This document shows positions 50,483 to 58,729 of a stretch of DNA of 64,000 bases, in pieces. The notes below the pieces were generated by a model that made no database searches, had not been told where the DNA came from, and saw only the letters and a program-made list of their open reading frames with translations. The stretch spans positions 8,246,001-8,310,000 of the forward strand of contig NZ_CP108458.1 of the NCBI RefSeq assembly GCF_036242395.1, in the 5' to 3' direction. Source of the DNA: Kitasatospora sp. NBC_01266. Lineage in GTDB: Bacteria > Actinomycetota > Actinomycetes > Streptomycetales > Streptomycetaceae. Every line of letters starts with the position of its first letter. Position 1 is the stretch's first letter. The position numbers and the translations under genes were made by a program.

Positions 50483-51509
50483 CGAGAGCCGCGAAGAGCG
50501 TCGGGAAGCGGGCGGCGGTCGGCACGATCCGGTGCGCCAGCGCGGGCCGTTCGCGCAGCTCGAGCAGTGCGCCGGTGAGCAGGCGGTAGCGCGCGGACAC
50601 CCGGCGCCAGGCCTGCTCGTACTCCTGCGGCCGGTCCGCCCGTACGCAGCGCACCAGTTGCTCGGCCGCGCGGAGCGCCATCGCGACTCCCTCGCCGGTC
50701 AGCGCGTCGACGTAGCCGGCGGCGTCGCCGACCAGCAGCACCCGGCCGGCCACCCGGCCGCGCACCCGCTGGCGCAGCGGCCCGGCGCCCCGGGTGGCCG
50801 TCACCGGCGCGGGCAGGCGCTCGGCCAGGCGCGGGAACCGGGCCAACTGCTCCTCGAACGAGGCGCGTTCGCCGCTCAGCAGGGCGACTCCGACCAACCC
50901 GGGGCCGACCGGCGTGACATAGGCCTCGGAGTGCGCGGACCAGTGCACCTCGACGCAGTCCGTCCACGGTGGCAGCGCGAAGTGCCGGCGCAGCCCGTAC
51001 CGGGCCGGGCGGCGGCCAGAGCGGGCGGCCGGGCCCGGGCCTGGGTCCAGGCTCAGGTCCAGGCCCAGCGCGCGGCGGATCGGTGAGTGCAGGCCGTCGG
51101 CGGCGGCCAGGTAGCGGGCGGTGATCCCGGCCGCGGTCACGCTGTCGGGACCCTGGTGGACCGCGCCGACCCGCAACGGGAGGACCGGGATGCCGAGTTC
51201 GGCGACCCGTCCGGCGAGCGCGGCGTGCAGGTCGGTGCGTCGCACACCCCGGCCGGGCCGCTCGCGGAAGTACGCCACGGCCTGCCGCCGGGCGTCCAGG
51301 TAGCGGATGCCGCGCAGCGGGTGCCCGGCCACCTCGACGCCCAACTCGGCCAGCGCGCGGACCGCTCCGGGCAGCAGCCCCTCGCCGCACGCCTTGTCGA
51401 CCGGTGTGCGGCGCGGTTCCAGGACCACCACGCGCAGCCCGGCCCGCGCCGCGTTGATCGCGGTGGCCAGGCCGGCGGGGCCACCACCGGCCACCAGCAG
51501 GTCGATCAC
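50466..51509 (-). CDS. FAD-dependent oxidoreductase (geranylgeranyl reductase/PHBH-like)
   Basis: 347 residues from GTG 51507-51509, which overlaps the upstream stop (GTGA). FAD-binding motifs: VAGGGPAGLATAINAARAGLRVVVLE (Rossmann), a conserved Cys-Gly after DKACGEGLLPGAV, and VLLVGDAAGYVDALTGEGVAMAL (second FAD motif). It is the third gene of the type III PKS operon. In the Streptomyces griseus srs operon the equivalent position is a flavoprotein hydroxylase of the resorcinol ring (SrsC); alternatively it reduces the prenyl or alkyl chain. The combination with a UbiA enzyme makes either plausible. Confidence 0.85.
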   Translation of the reverse strand: MIDLLVAGGGPAGLATAINAARAGLRVVVLEPRRTPVDKACGEGLLPGAVRALAELGVEVAGHPLRGIRYLDARRQAVAYFRERPGRGVRRTDLHAALAGRVAELGIPVLPLRVGAVHQGPDSVTAAGITARYLAAADGLHSPIRRALGLDLSLDPGPGPAARSGRRPARYGLRRHFALPPWTDCVEVHWSAHSEAYVTPVGPGLVGVALLSGERASFEEQLARFPRLAERLPAPVTATRGAGPLRQRVRGRVAGRVLLVGDAAGYVDALTGEGVAMALRAAEQLVRCVRADRPQEYEQAWRRVSARYRLLTGALLELRERPALAHRIVPTAARFPTLFAALVNQLG

Positions 51510-52063
51510 CGGGCCACCCCGGCCGGATCGCCCGTGCCCTGCGGCAGGCGGCCGCCCGGCGCGGTGCCCAGGGCCGCGTTCTCGCAGCGCAGCCGCACCG
51601 CCAGCAGCGGCAGGTTGAGCAGGGTGAACCCGGTCGCGGTGAGCCAGGCGCTGTGCACCAGCGGCAGCGCGGCGCCCTCGACCACCACCGCAAGGTAGTT
51701 GGGGTGGCTGAGCAGCCGGTACGGCCCGCCGGTCACCAGTGGCAGCCCGGGAACCACGATGACCCGGGTGTTCCAGCGCGGCCCGAGCGTGCCGACGCAC
51801 CACCAGCGCAGGCCCTGCGCGGCCAGCGCCAGGAGCAGCATCGGCCAGCCCAGGGCCGGCAGGAACGGCCGGTCGGCCCAGGCCGGTTCGGCCAGGCAGC
51901 CGACCAGCAGGGCGGTGTGCAGCAGGACCATCACGGGGTAGTGCCCGCGGCCGTACTCGATCCCGCCCCGCCGCCGACTCCAGACGGTGTTGCGGCGGGC
52001 GATGACGAGTTCGGCCAGCCGTTCGGCGGCCACCAGCAGGACGAGCGCGGTGTAGGGGGTCAT
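51506..52063 (-). CDS. Isoprenylcysteine carboxyl methyltransferase-like membrane methyltransferase
   Basis: 185 residues, five or so membrane helices, ICMT/PEMT type: VVPGLPLVTGGPYRLLSHPNYLAVVVEG is the SAM-binding GPY-R-L-HPNY motif, followed by a conserved helix ending in RLRCENAALG. In phenolic-lipid operons such an enzyme (SrsB) O-methylates the polyketide ring. It sits 7 bp after the type III PKS stop and overlaps the flavoprotein start, so the three are co-translated. Confidence 0.88.
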   Translation of the reverse strand: MTPYTALVLLVAAERLAELVIARRNTVWSRRRGGIEYGRGHYPVMVLLHTALLVGCLAEPAWADRPFLPALGWPMLLLALAAQGLRWWCVGTLGPRWNTRVIVVPGLPLVTGGPYRLLSHPNYLAVVVEGAALPLVHSAWLTATGFTLLNLPLLAVRLRCENAALGTAPGGRLPQGTGDPAGVAR

Positions 52064-52070
52064 CGGTGGC

Positions 52071-53135
52071 CTACCAGCGGAGCAGGACGGCTTCGGAGCA
52101 GAACCCCGGGCCCATGGCGAGCAGCACCCCGGGGGTTCCGGGCAGCGGTGGTCGCAGGGTCAGCGTGTCGCGCAGGATGTGCAGCACCGAGGCGGACGAG
52201 AGGTTTCCGACCTCGGCCAGCGAACGCCAGGTCAACTCCAGTGCGCGAGCGGGCAGATCGAGCGCCTCGCGGACGGCCTCCAGCACCTTCGGGCCGCCCG
52301 GGTGGCAGACCCAGGCCGTCACGTCCTGCGGCTTCAGCTCGTGGTCGGCCAGGAACGCGCGGACCTCGTCGCCCAGTTGGCGGCGGACCAGTTCGGGCAG
52401 CTCGCTGCCCAGCAGGATCCGGAAGCCGCTGTCCCCGATGTCCCAGCCCAGCAGGCGCTCGGTGCCCGGATAGAGGTGGCTGCGGGTCGCCTCCACCACC
52501 GGGCCGTCGTCCGGCCGTCGGCTCGGGTGCTCGCGGCCGAGGGCGACCACGGCCGCCGCGCCGTCCCCGAAGAGCGAACCGGCCACCAGGTTCGCCGCCG
52601 AGGAGTCGGCGCGCTGCAGGGTCAGTGAGCAGAGCTCGACCGAGAGCAGGACCGCCACGCCGCGCGGCCGGCCTTCCAGGAAGTCGTGCAGCCGGGCGAG
52701 CCCGGCGGCGCCGGCCACGCAGCCGAGCCCGAAGATCGGCACCCGCCGGACATCGGGGCGCAGCCCCAGGCGTTCGGCCAGCCGGGCCTCGATCGAGGGG
52801 GCGGCGATGCCGGTCACCGAGGTGGAGATGACCAGGTCGACCTCGTCGGGCCGGATCCCGGCCTCGTCCAGCGCCGCCCTCATCGCGCGCTCGCCCAACT
52901 CCACGGCCAGCTCGATGAAGAGGTCGTTGGCCTGGCCGAAGCCGCTCAGCGTGGCATACCGCTCCAGCGGCAGCGCGAGCCGGCGGGTGCGGACCGTGGC
53001 GGTGCTGTGAAGCCGGTCGAGCACCCCGCGTTCGGCCTGCGGCACCAGGCCCATAGCGACCAGGGCGTCGCTGATCTCGTGCTGCTCGTACTGGTGGGGT
53101 GGCAGGACTCCGTGGACAGCGGCGATTCGCGTCAT
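52071..53135 (-). CDS. Type III polyketide synthase
   Basis: 354 residues from ATG 53133-53135. It has the full Cys-His-Asn triad: IFGLGCVAGAAGLARLHD (nucleophile Cys), VCHPGGPKVLEAV (His) and EVGNLSSASVLHIL (Asn), plus the GDGAAAVV and final AMGPGFCSEAVLL loops. It extends acyl-CoA with malonyl-CoA units to give resorcinols, pyrones or quinone precursors. With the ICMT and flavoprotein genes it matches the content of srsABC, which makes methylated alkylresorcinols/quinones; product assignment here is inference. The divergent UbiA gene starts 48 bp away. Confidence 0.92.
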   Translation of the reverse strand: MTRIAAVHGVLPPHQYEQHEISDALVAMGLVPQAERGVLDRLHSTATVRTRRLALPLERYATLSGFGQANDLFIELAVELGERAMRAALDEAGIRPDEVDLVISTSVTGIAAPSIEARLAERLGLRPDVRRVPIFGLGCVAGAAGLARLHDFLEGRPRGVAVLLSVELCSLTLQRADSSAANLVAGSLFGDGAAAVVALGREHPSRRPDDGPVVEATRSHLYPGTERLLGWDIGDSGFRILLGSELPELVRRQLGDEVRAFLADHELKPQDVTAWVCHPGGPKVLEAVREALDLPARALELTWRSLAEVGNLSSASVLHILRDTLTLRPPLPGTPGVLLAMGPGFCSEAVLLRW

Positions 53136-53183
53136 TGGCCCAGCATAGGGAGAAAAGCCGCAAAACAGCCTTAGCATCGTGCG

Positions 53184-54092
53184 GTGCCCAGCATCGGAAC
53201 TCGCCGCGCGGTCGCTCAGGACCCCGATCAACAGCAGCAGCTGACGCCACGTCCGTCGGCCTCGCCGGTGCTGGGGCTGCTGCGGGCCTGCCATCCGGAA
53301 CCCGCGCTGACCGTCACCGTGCTGGTCACCGCGCTGGCGGCCACCGCCGGACGCGGGCCGCTCGGCTGCCTGCTGGTGGCGTCGGCGGTGCTGACCGGTC
53401 AGCTGTCGGTCGGCTGGTGCAACGACCGGCTGGACCGCGAGCGGGACATCGCGGCCGGCCGCGCGGACAAGCCGCTGGCCACCGGCGACCTCGCCGGGTC
53501 GACGGTGTCGCGGGCCGCCGCCACCGCACTGGCCCTGTGCGTCCCGCTCTCGCTGGCGAGCGGCGCGCTCGCGGGCGCCGCCCACCTCACCGGGGTCGCC
53601 GCCGCCTGGGCCTACAACCTTGGCGTCAAGCGCACCGCGCTCTCCTGGCTGCCCTACGCGCTGGGCTTCGGCCTGCTGCCCGCCTTCGTCACGCTGGGCC
53701 TGCCGGGCCACCCGTGGCCGCCGGGCTGGATCGTCGGGGCCGGCGCGCTGCTGGGCGTGGGCGCGCACCTCACCAACGTGCTGCCGGACATCGAGGACGA
53801 TCTGCGGGCGGGGGTGCGCGGGCTGCCACACCGGCTGGGCCGGCGCCGGGCCCGCGCCGTCGCGGCCGGACTGCTGCTCGGCGCCTGCGCGGCCCTGGTG
53901 TTCGGCCCGCCGGGGACGGTCGGACCGGCGGGCTGGGCCGCGCTCGCCGTCACCGGCGGCCTGTCCGTGGCGGTCGTGCTGCCGGGCGCCGCCGGTGGCG
54001 ACCCGCGCAGCCGCCGGCCGTTCCTGGCCACCCTCGCCATGGCGGCGATCGCCGTGGCCTTGCTGCTGCTGCGCGGCGCCGGGCCGGCCTGA
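53184..54092 (+). CDS. UbiA-family prenyltransferase
   Basis: 302 residues, about nine hydrophobic helices. Both prenyl-diphosphate/Mg motifs are present: GWCNDRLDRERD (N-D-x-x-D-x-x-x-D) and VLPDIEDDLRAG (D-x-x-D-D). It attaches an isoprenoid chain to an aromatic or small acceptor in the membrane. Divergently placed next to the type III PKS operon, it probably prenylates the polyketide product or supplies its lipid tail. Such a link is inference from position. An alternative is a heme O or digeranylgeranylglyceryl synthase-type role. Confidence 0.9.
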   Translation: MPSIGTRRAVAQDPDQQQQLTPRPSASPVLGLLRACHPEPALTVTVLVTALAATAGRGPLGCLLVASAVLTGQLSVGWCNDRLDRERDIAAGRADKPLATGDLAGSTVSRAAATALALCVPLSLASGALAGAAHLTGVAAAWAYNLGVKRTALSWLPYALGFGLLPAFVTLGLPGHPWPPGWIVGAGALLGVGAHLTNVLPDIEDDLRAGVRGLPHRLGRRRARAVAAGLLLGACAALVFGPPGTVGPAGWAALAVTGGLSVAVVLPGAAGGDPRSRRPFLATLAMAAIAVALLLLRGAGPA

Positions 54093-54117
54093 GGTCGGCC
54101 GTGCCGCCGAATGCCGG

Positions 54118-54507
54118 TCAGCGTGCGGTGAATTGCTGGTGGACGCAGTGCTGCCACTGCTGGATCCTGTTGAACTGGTAGCAGCTCTGCGTCTTGTGGG
54201 CGAACCACACGGCAGAGATCGCGACCAGGACGGACGCCACGATCGCGATGGACGACGTCACCGTGCCGGTGATGGCCTTGCCCCGGCCGACGCCGGTCCG
54301 CTTGGCCGTCCTCAGCGCGAGGACGCCCAGGACCAGGCCGATGACGCCGAGCAGGCCGCCGACGACGACGATCGAGCTGATCAGGCCGATGACGCCCAGC
54401 ACCACCGCGGCCAGGGCCAGGCCGTTCTTCCCGGCCGGTGCCGCCTGACGCGGCGCTGCCTGATTCGGTGACGTCTGTATCCCTTGGGTGTTCATCTGGG
54501 TGCTCAT
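54118..54507 (-). CDS. DUF4190-type small membrane protein
   Basis: 129 residues: a Gln/Pro/Ala-rich cytoplasmic N-terminus, two strong helices (LALAAVVLGVIGLISSIVVVGGLLGVIGLVLGVLAL), the sequence RTAKRTGVGRGKAITG, then a third helix (SSIAIVASVLVAISAVWF) and a short C-terminal tail with two Cys. This is the DUF4190 pattern, common in actinomycetes and of unknown function. It converges on the UbiA gene with 25 bp between. Confidence 0.8.
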   Translation of the reverse strand: MSTQMNTQGIQTSPNQAAPRQAAPAGKNGLALAAVVLGVIGLISSIVVVGGLLGVIGLVLGVLALRTAKRTGVGRGKAITGTVTSSIAIVASVLVAISAVWFAHKTQSCYQFNRIQQWQHCVHQQFTAR

Positions 54508-54704
54508 CGGCGGTCCTCTCGTCCACTGGGCGGGACATGATCATGGCTTACGGGATCGCGGGCGGGCATCGCGGGAAGGAGGGAGAACGTACTCCCTCGA
54601 TCGGGGGAGGTCGCCGGTGAGCTGCCCGGTCGTCCTGATGATCAGCTGCCGGACAACGGCGTGCGGCGGCGCCAGGTCAGGGCAGCGGTCGGCGCGCCCT
54701 GCTG

Positions 54705-54734
54705 CCTGCGCCCCGGCCGTGGCCGGGGCGCAGG
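54705..54734. terminator. Perfect 14-bp inverted repeat downstream of the P450 gene
   Basis: CCTGCGCCCCGGCC, two bases, and its exact complement. It is very GC-rich and lies 73 bp after the P450 stop on the minus strand, in the roughly 300-bp gap (54508-54806) that otherwise shows nothing recognisable. A terminator is the simplest reading; the minimal loop means the top pairs will open in RNA. Confidence 0.7.
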
Positions 54735-54806
54735 GACCGCAGATGTCGGGTCAGCTCGCCGGATGCTCGGCCAACAGACGTGCAGCGATGATTTTCTGAC
54801 GCAGTA

Positions 54807-56024
54807 TCAGAAACACACCGGCAGCCGCAGCAGCCCGCGAGCGCGCAGCGAGGGACGGTGCCGCAGCTGTTCGGCGGGCTCCGCCAGGGCCAGCGCCGGG
54901 AAGCGGCGCAGCAGGGTGGTGAGGGCGATCTCGGTCTCCATCCGGGCCAGCGGCGCGCCCAGGCAGTAGTGGATGCCGTGGCCGAGGGTCAGGTGGCCGT
55001 TGTCCGTACGGTGCAGGTCGAGCAGCTCGGGCCGGGCGAACCGGTCCGGATCCCGGTTGGCGGCGGCCAGCGAGAGCAGCACCGTCTCGCCGACCGGCAC
55101 GGTCACCCGGCCGAACGTCAGCTCCTCGCGGGCGAAGCGGCGGATGGCCACCGGCACCGGACCGTCGAACCGGGCCAGTTCCTCGACTGCGGGGCCGATC
55201 AGGCGCTCGTCGGCGCGCAGTTCGGCCAGCCGCTCGGGGTGCTGGAGCAGGGCCAGCACGGCGTTGCCGATCAGCTGGACGGTGTTCTCGTAGCCCGCGA
55301 AGAGGATCAGGAAGGCGAGCGAGGTCAGCTCGTCCTCGGTGAGCCGGTCCTCCTGGTCGCGCACCGCGATCAGGGCCGAGAGCAGGTCGTCGCCGGGTTC
55401 GGCGCGCTTGCGGGCCAGCAGCCGGGTGAAGAAGTCCAGGATCGCGACGACCGCCGCCCTGGCGTCCTGCGGGCGGTCGGGGTCGGGGACGATCAGGGCG
55501 TCGGTCCAGGCGCGGAAGTCGTGGCGGTCGTCGACCGGGACGCCGAGCAGGTCGCAGATCGCGGTGATCGGCAGCGGGCCGGCATACGCGGCGACCAGGT
55601 CGGCGTGGCCGAGCGGGGCGATCGCGTCCAGCAGCTCGTCGGCGATCCGCTGGACGGGCTCGCGCAGCCGCTCGACCTGCCTGGGGGTGAAGGCCTGCCC
55701 GACCAGGCGGCGGATCCGGGTGTGGTCCGGCGGGTCCATGTTCAGCAGGTTGGCGTCCAGGGCGGGCGGCAGCGCCAGGCCCCGGTAGTTGCCGGGGGTG
55801 GCATGCCGCTTGTCCAGCGCCAGCCGCTCGTCGGCGAGCCCCTGGCGCACGTCGGCGTAGCGGGTGACCAGCCAGACGGGCAGGCCGTCCGAGCCGATGA
55901 TCCGGTGCACCGGACCGGCCTCGCGCAGCGCGGCGTAGCTCGGGTGCGGGTCGGCGATCAGGGCCGCGAGGGAGACGGGGGAGGTGTTCGGGGCGTCGGC
56001 TGACGCCTGCTCAGGAGAGATCAC
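54807..56024 (-). CDS. Cytochrome P450 (CYP105/107-like bacterial class)
   Basis: 405 residues from GTG 56022-56024. I-helix motif LILFAGYENTVQLIG (A-G-x-[E]-[N]-T), K-helix Glu-x-x-Arg in EELARF, and the haem-ligand loop LTLGHGIHYCLGAPLAR with the Cys thiolate; the usual Phe of the loop is Leu. Soluble bacterial P450s hydroxylate or couple small molecules using ferredoxin partners; none is encoded beside it. It could tailor the neighbouring polyketide product, but it is not in that operon. Its upstream region is a long tandem-repeat tract. Confidence 0.92.
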   Translation of the reverse strand: MISPEQASADAPNTSPVSLAALIADPHPSYAALREAGPVHRIIGSDGLPVWLVTRYADVRQGLADERLALDKRHATPGNYRGLALPPALDANLLNMDPPDHTRIRRLVGQAFTPRQVERLREPVQRIADELLDAIAPLGHADLVAAYAGPLPITAICDLLGVPVDDRHDFRAWTDALIVPDPDRPQDARAAVVAILDFFTRLLARKRAEPGDDLLSALIAVRDQEDRLTEDELTSLAFLILFAGYENTVQLIGNAVLALLQHPERLAELRADERLIGPAVEELARFDGPVPVAIRRFAREELTFGRVTVPVGETVLLSLAAANRDPDRFARPELLDLHRTDNGHLTLGHGIHYCLGAPLARMETEIALTTLLRRFPALALAEPAEQLRHRPSLRARGLLRLPVCF

Positions 56025-56054
56025 AAGGTCAGCCTACAAACTGGCATCAGCCGG

Positions 56055-56185
56055 TCGCGCCCGGTTCCGCCCGCTCCCGGTCGCGCCCGCTCCCGGTCGC
56101 GCCCGGTTCCGCCCGCTCCCGGTTCCGCCCGCTCCCGCTCCCGCCCGCTCCCGCTCCCGCCCGCTCCCGCTCCCGTCCGGCTCCC
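56055..56185. repeat. GC-rich tandem repeat tract upstream of the P450 gene
   Basis: About 130 bp built from repeating CCGGTTCCGCCCGCTC, CCGGTCGCGCCC and CCGCTCCCGCTC units, with one strand pyrimidine-rich. It fills the whole space between the P450 start and the stop of the next gene. It may be a slippage-prone spacer, or may adopt an unusual structure; any promoter of the P450 gene must lie in or near it. Confidence 0.75.
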
Positions 56186-56187
56186 GC

Positions 56188-56619
56188 TCAGTCGCCGAGG
56201 AGCAGCCGCTCCAGCGCCGCGCGGGCCCGCGCGTCCGAGCGCGCCCGCGCGGTCACGGCCGCCGCCAGCTCGTGGGCCCACTCGTCCAGCGGCACCGGCC
56301 GCCGGGACAGGATCACCCCGCGGACCACCCGGCACACCTCGGCGGCCGGCCGTCCCTGGGTCACGCTGAGGATCAGCCACTGGTCCTCCATCGAGACCTC
56401 GACCCGCTCGATCCGGCCCGGCCGGCCGGCCATCCGGTCACCCATGCTGCGCTTGCGCTCGATCGCCACCGCGTCGGCCGGCAGCGCGTCCGCCAGCGCG
56501 CCGGTCAGCACCTGGGTGTACACCTCCAGGTCCGCGGCGTCCCGCCGGAGGGCGGCTGCGAGCAGGTCGATCGAGCCCTCGCCCTCCGAAGCGGGTTCGA
56601 GCTCGCCGTGGTCGGTCAT
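56188..56619 (-). CDS. Hypothetical protein, last gene of the YbjQ-like operon
   Basis: 143 residues, soluble, acidic N-terminus (MTDHGELEPASEGEG) and helical C-terminus (DEWAHELAAAVTARARSDARARAALERLLLGD), with a central beta-rich stretch (RIERVEVSMEDQWLILSV) ending in TQGRPAAEVCRVVRGVILSRRPV. I do not recognise the family. Conserved placement after two YbjQ-like genes (66 bp gap) suggests a shared function, perhaps a regulator or chaperone of the operon products. Confidence 0.7.
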   Translation of the reverse strand: MTDHGELEPASEGEGSIDLLAAALRRDAADLEVYTQVLTGALADALPADAVAIERKRSMGDRMAGRPGRIERVEVSMEDQWLILSVTQGRPAAEVCRVVRGVILSRRPVPLDEWAHELAAAVTARARSDARARAALERLLLGD

Positions 56620-56685
56620 GTCGCTCCTTGACGCGATCGGTCGACGATCGCTGGCTCGCGGGTCGGTGGTGGGTCAGCGGGCCGC

Positions 56686-57516
56686 TCAGCGGTCCAGGCT
56701 CAGCACCATGGTCGGGCGCTCGATCTCGTGGTCGGCCCGCAGCGGTCGCACCGCCGTGCCGATCGCGAAGAACTCGGTGGTGTGCCCGCCCCAGCGGTGG
56801 TTGTGCGCGTTCAGCTGGACGCCGACGATGCCCTCCGCCTGCAGCTCCTCGGCCTCCGCCTGCATCCGCGCCATCGCCAGCTCGCGCGCGTCGTAGAGCG
56901 CCTGGGTGTACTGCTCGATCTCCACGTTCTTGCCGATGTTGGAGAAGACCGAGCCCATCTTCTGGTGCGCGATGTGGTAGACGCAGGTGCCCATGGTCAT
57001 GCCGAGCGGCGCGTAGCCGGCCCGGATCAGCGTCCAGAAGTCCTGGCCCGACAGGTCGGAGGTGAACGGCTGGCCCTTGTTGTTGCGCCAGCTGGTGCCG
57101 TCGGGGGCGGGCTGGTCCGCCTTGACGGCGGTGCCGATGGCGATGAACTCGGCGATGTCCGAGCCGAACTCCCGGGCCTCCACGGTCAGCCGGACCCCGA
57201 CGATGCCGTCCGCGCCCAGTTGGGCGGCCTCGGCCTCCATCCGGGTCATCGCCAGCTCGCGCGCGTGGTACATCGCCTGGCTGAGCGTCTCCAGCTCCTG
57301 GTTCTTGCCCCAGCGCCCGAGCTGGATCCCGACGTGGTAGATCGAGCTGCCCAGGACCAGGCCGATCGGCTTGAACCCGGCCTCCCGGACCAGCAGGAAC
57401 TCGTTGACCGAGAGGTCGCTGGTGAAGATGGAGCCGGGCTTGCCGGGCTCCAACTCGGCCAGCCGCCGCATCGCGTCGGCGGGCACACCCTGCGCGGTGG
57501 GATCGAAGCTGCTCAT
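56686..57516 (-). CDS. Protein with two YbjQ-type (heavy-metal-binding, DUF74-like) domains
   Basis: 276 residues made of an internal duplication. Domain 1 (about 30-130) and domain 2 (about 150-265) both read: TSDLS - F, AGF/Y-PLG, Y-H(V/I), a helix ARELAM-RM-AEA, then GADGIVGV/ EGIVGV, and a final strand FIAIGTAV / FFAIGTAV. This is the YbjQ/DUF74 fold, a pentamer-forming beta-alpha domain of unclear function, once proposed to bind metal. Here the two domains are fused. The paralogue next to it (57610-58569) shares the architecture. Confidence 0.8.
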   Translation of the reverse strand: MSSFDPTAQGVPADAMRRLAELEPGKPGSIFTSDLSVNEFLLVREAGFKPIGLVLGSSIYHVGIQLGRWGKNQELETLSQAMYHARELAMTRMEAEAAQLGADGIVGVRLTVEAREFGSDIAEFIAIGTAVKADQPAPDGTSWRNNKGQPFTSDLSGQDFWTLIRAGYAPLGMTMGTCVYHIAHQKMGSVFSNIGKNVEIEQYTQALYDARELAMARMQAEAEELQAEGIVGVQLNAHNHRWGGHTTEFFAIGTAVRPLRADHEIERPTMVLSLDR

Positions 57517-57609
57517 GTGGGTCGTTCTCCCCTGACTGTGCTGATGCCTGACGGTGGTGAGGAAATGGGGGCGGCGCGGCGCCCGGCCGGCGGTTCGACG
57601 GCCGGAGGT

Positions 57610-58569
57610 TCAGCGGCGGGCGGTCGGCCGTCCGGCCTGGGCCAGGCGACGACGCAGCAGGTCGCCGCCGCCGTTCAGCGGCATGACGGTGAGCGTGCGC
57701 GGCTCGGCCGGCTTGGCGGCGAAGCGGGCGATCGCGGTGCCGATCAGGGTGCTCTCCGCGATGTGGTCGGTCTGCTCGGCGTTCATCGAGGTGCGGATGC
57801 ACCGCTCCTCCCAGATCCGCAGGTCGCTGTCGGCCAGGATCACGCCGTCGCCGCCGTACTCGCTGCCCTGGCGGCGCAGTTGGGTGCGGGCGTCGGCCCG
57901 CACCCGGCGCACCAGCTCGCTCCAGCCCTCGACCTCCACGTTGCTCCAGGACATGTTCAGCCGCCGGGTCCGGTAGTCGTCGTGGCGCACCCCGACCGAC
58001 ATGCCGACCAGCAGGTCCACCGGGACCCAGCCGGCCGTGATCAGCTTCGCGAACCCCTGGCCGTCCAGGTGCGAGGTGAACGGGCGGCGCGGTCGCACCG
58101 GGCCCTGCGCCCGTACCGCGGTGCCGATCACCTTGAACTCCAGGCAGTTCGGCACCGCGGGGAACGGCGCCATCGTCAACTGCGCCGCCACCACGCCGTC
58201 GCCGCCCAGGGCCGAGCACTCGGTGGTCATCCGGCCCAGCGCCGTGCGCCGCGCCGAGTCCATCACCTGCACCAGCGCGGCCGAGGGTGCGCCGTTGCCG
58301 GACAGGGCGATGCCGGCGTTGCCGTAGCCGCCGCCCAGCATGCCTCCGCCGTTGTAGAGGCAGTCGTGGTAGCCCCAGTACTGGCCGCTGCGGCCGACGT
58401 GGTAGACCGCCGAGCCCATCACCTGGCCGACCGGCTCGAATCCGACCGACCTGATCGCGGCGAACTCGCCGGTCGACAGCGCCGACGACCACGTCCCGCT
58501 GGCCCGCCCCTCGGCGACCCGCGCCGCGGCCGTGGGCGGCAGCCCCGCCCCGCTCCACGACTCCGTCAT
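57610..58569 (-). CDS. Second two-domain YbjQ-like protein
   Basis: 319 residues with two copies of the YbjQ-type unit: FEPVGQVMGSAVYHVG...ALGGDGVVAAQL...CLEFKVIGTAVRAQ, and VPVDLLVGMSVGVRH...EYGGDGVILADS...STLIGTAIARF. Domain 1 carries a Gly/Asn-rich insert (LYNGGGMLGGGYGNAG) absent from the neighbour. A basic C-terminal tail follows. It is the first gene of the three-gene minus-strand operon (gaps of 93 and 66 bp). No enzyme motif is recognised. Confidence 0.78.
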   Translation of the reverse strand: MTESWSGAGLPPTAAARVAEGRASGTWSSALSTGEFAAIRSVGFEPVGQVMGSAVYHVGRSGQYWGYHDCLYNGGGMLGGGYGNAGIALSGNGAPSAALVQVMDSARRTALGRMTTECSALGGDGVVAAQLTMAPFPAVPNCLEFKVIGTAVRAQGPVRPRRPFTSHLDGQGFAKLITAGWVPVDLLVGMSVGVRHDDYRTRRLNMSWSNVEVEGWSELVRRVRADARTQLRRQGSEYGGDGVILADSDLRIWEERCIRTSMNAEQTDHIAESTLIGTAIARFAAKPAEPRTLTVMPLNGGGDLLRRRLAQAGRPTARR

Positions 58570-58729
58570 GCGTCCACACCCGTTCCTGTCCGGCCGGTCC
58601 GGCGTTCCCGTCGCCGACCCCGCTGAGGTTCGACAAGGCAGCCTATGCGCAGACCCCTGCCGGGCACAGCGTCAGGGGGACGTTCCGCGTGGTCAGGCCC
58701 GGACCCCACCCGCCGGTGGGATCCGTCCG

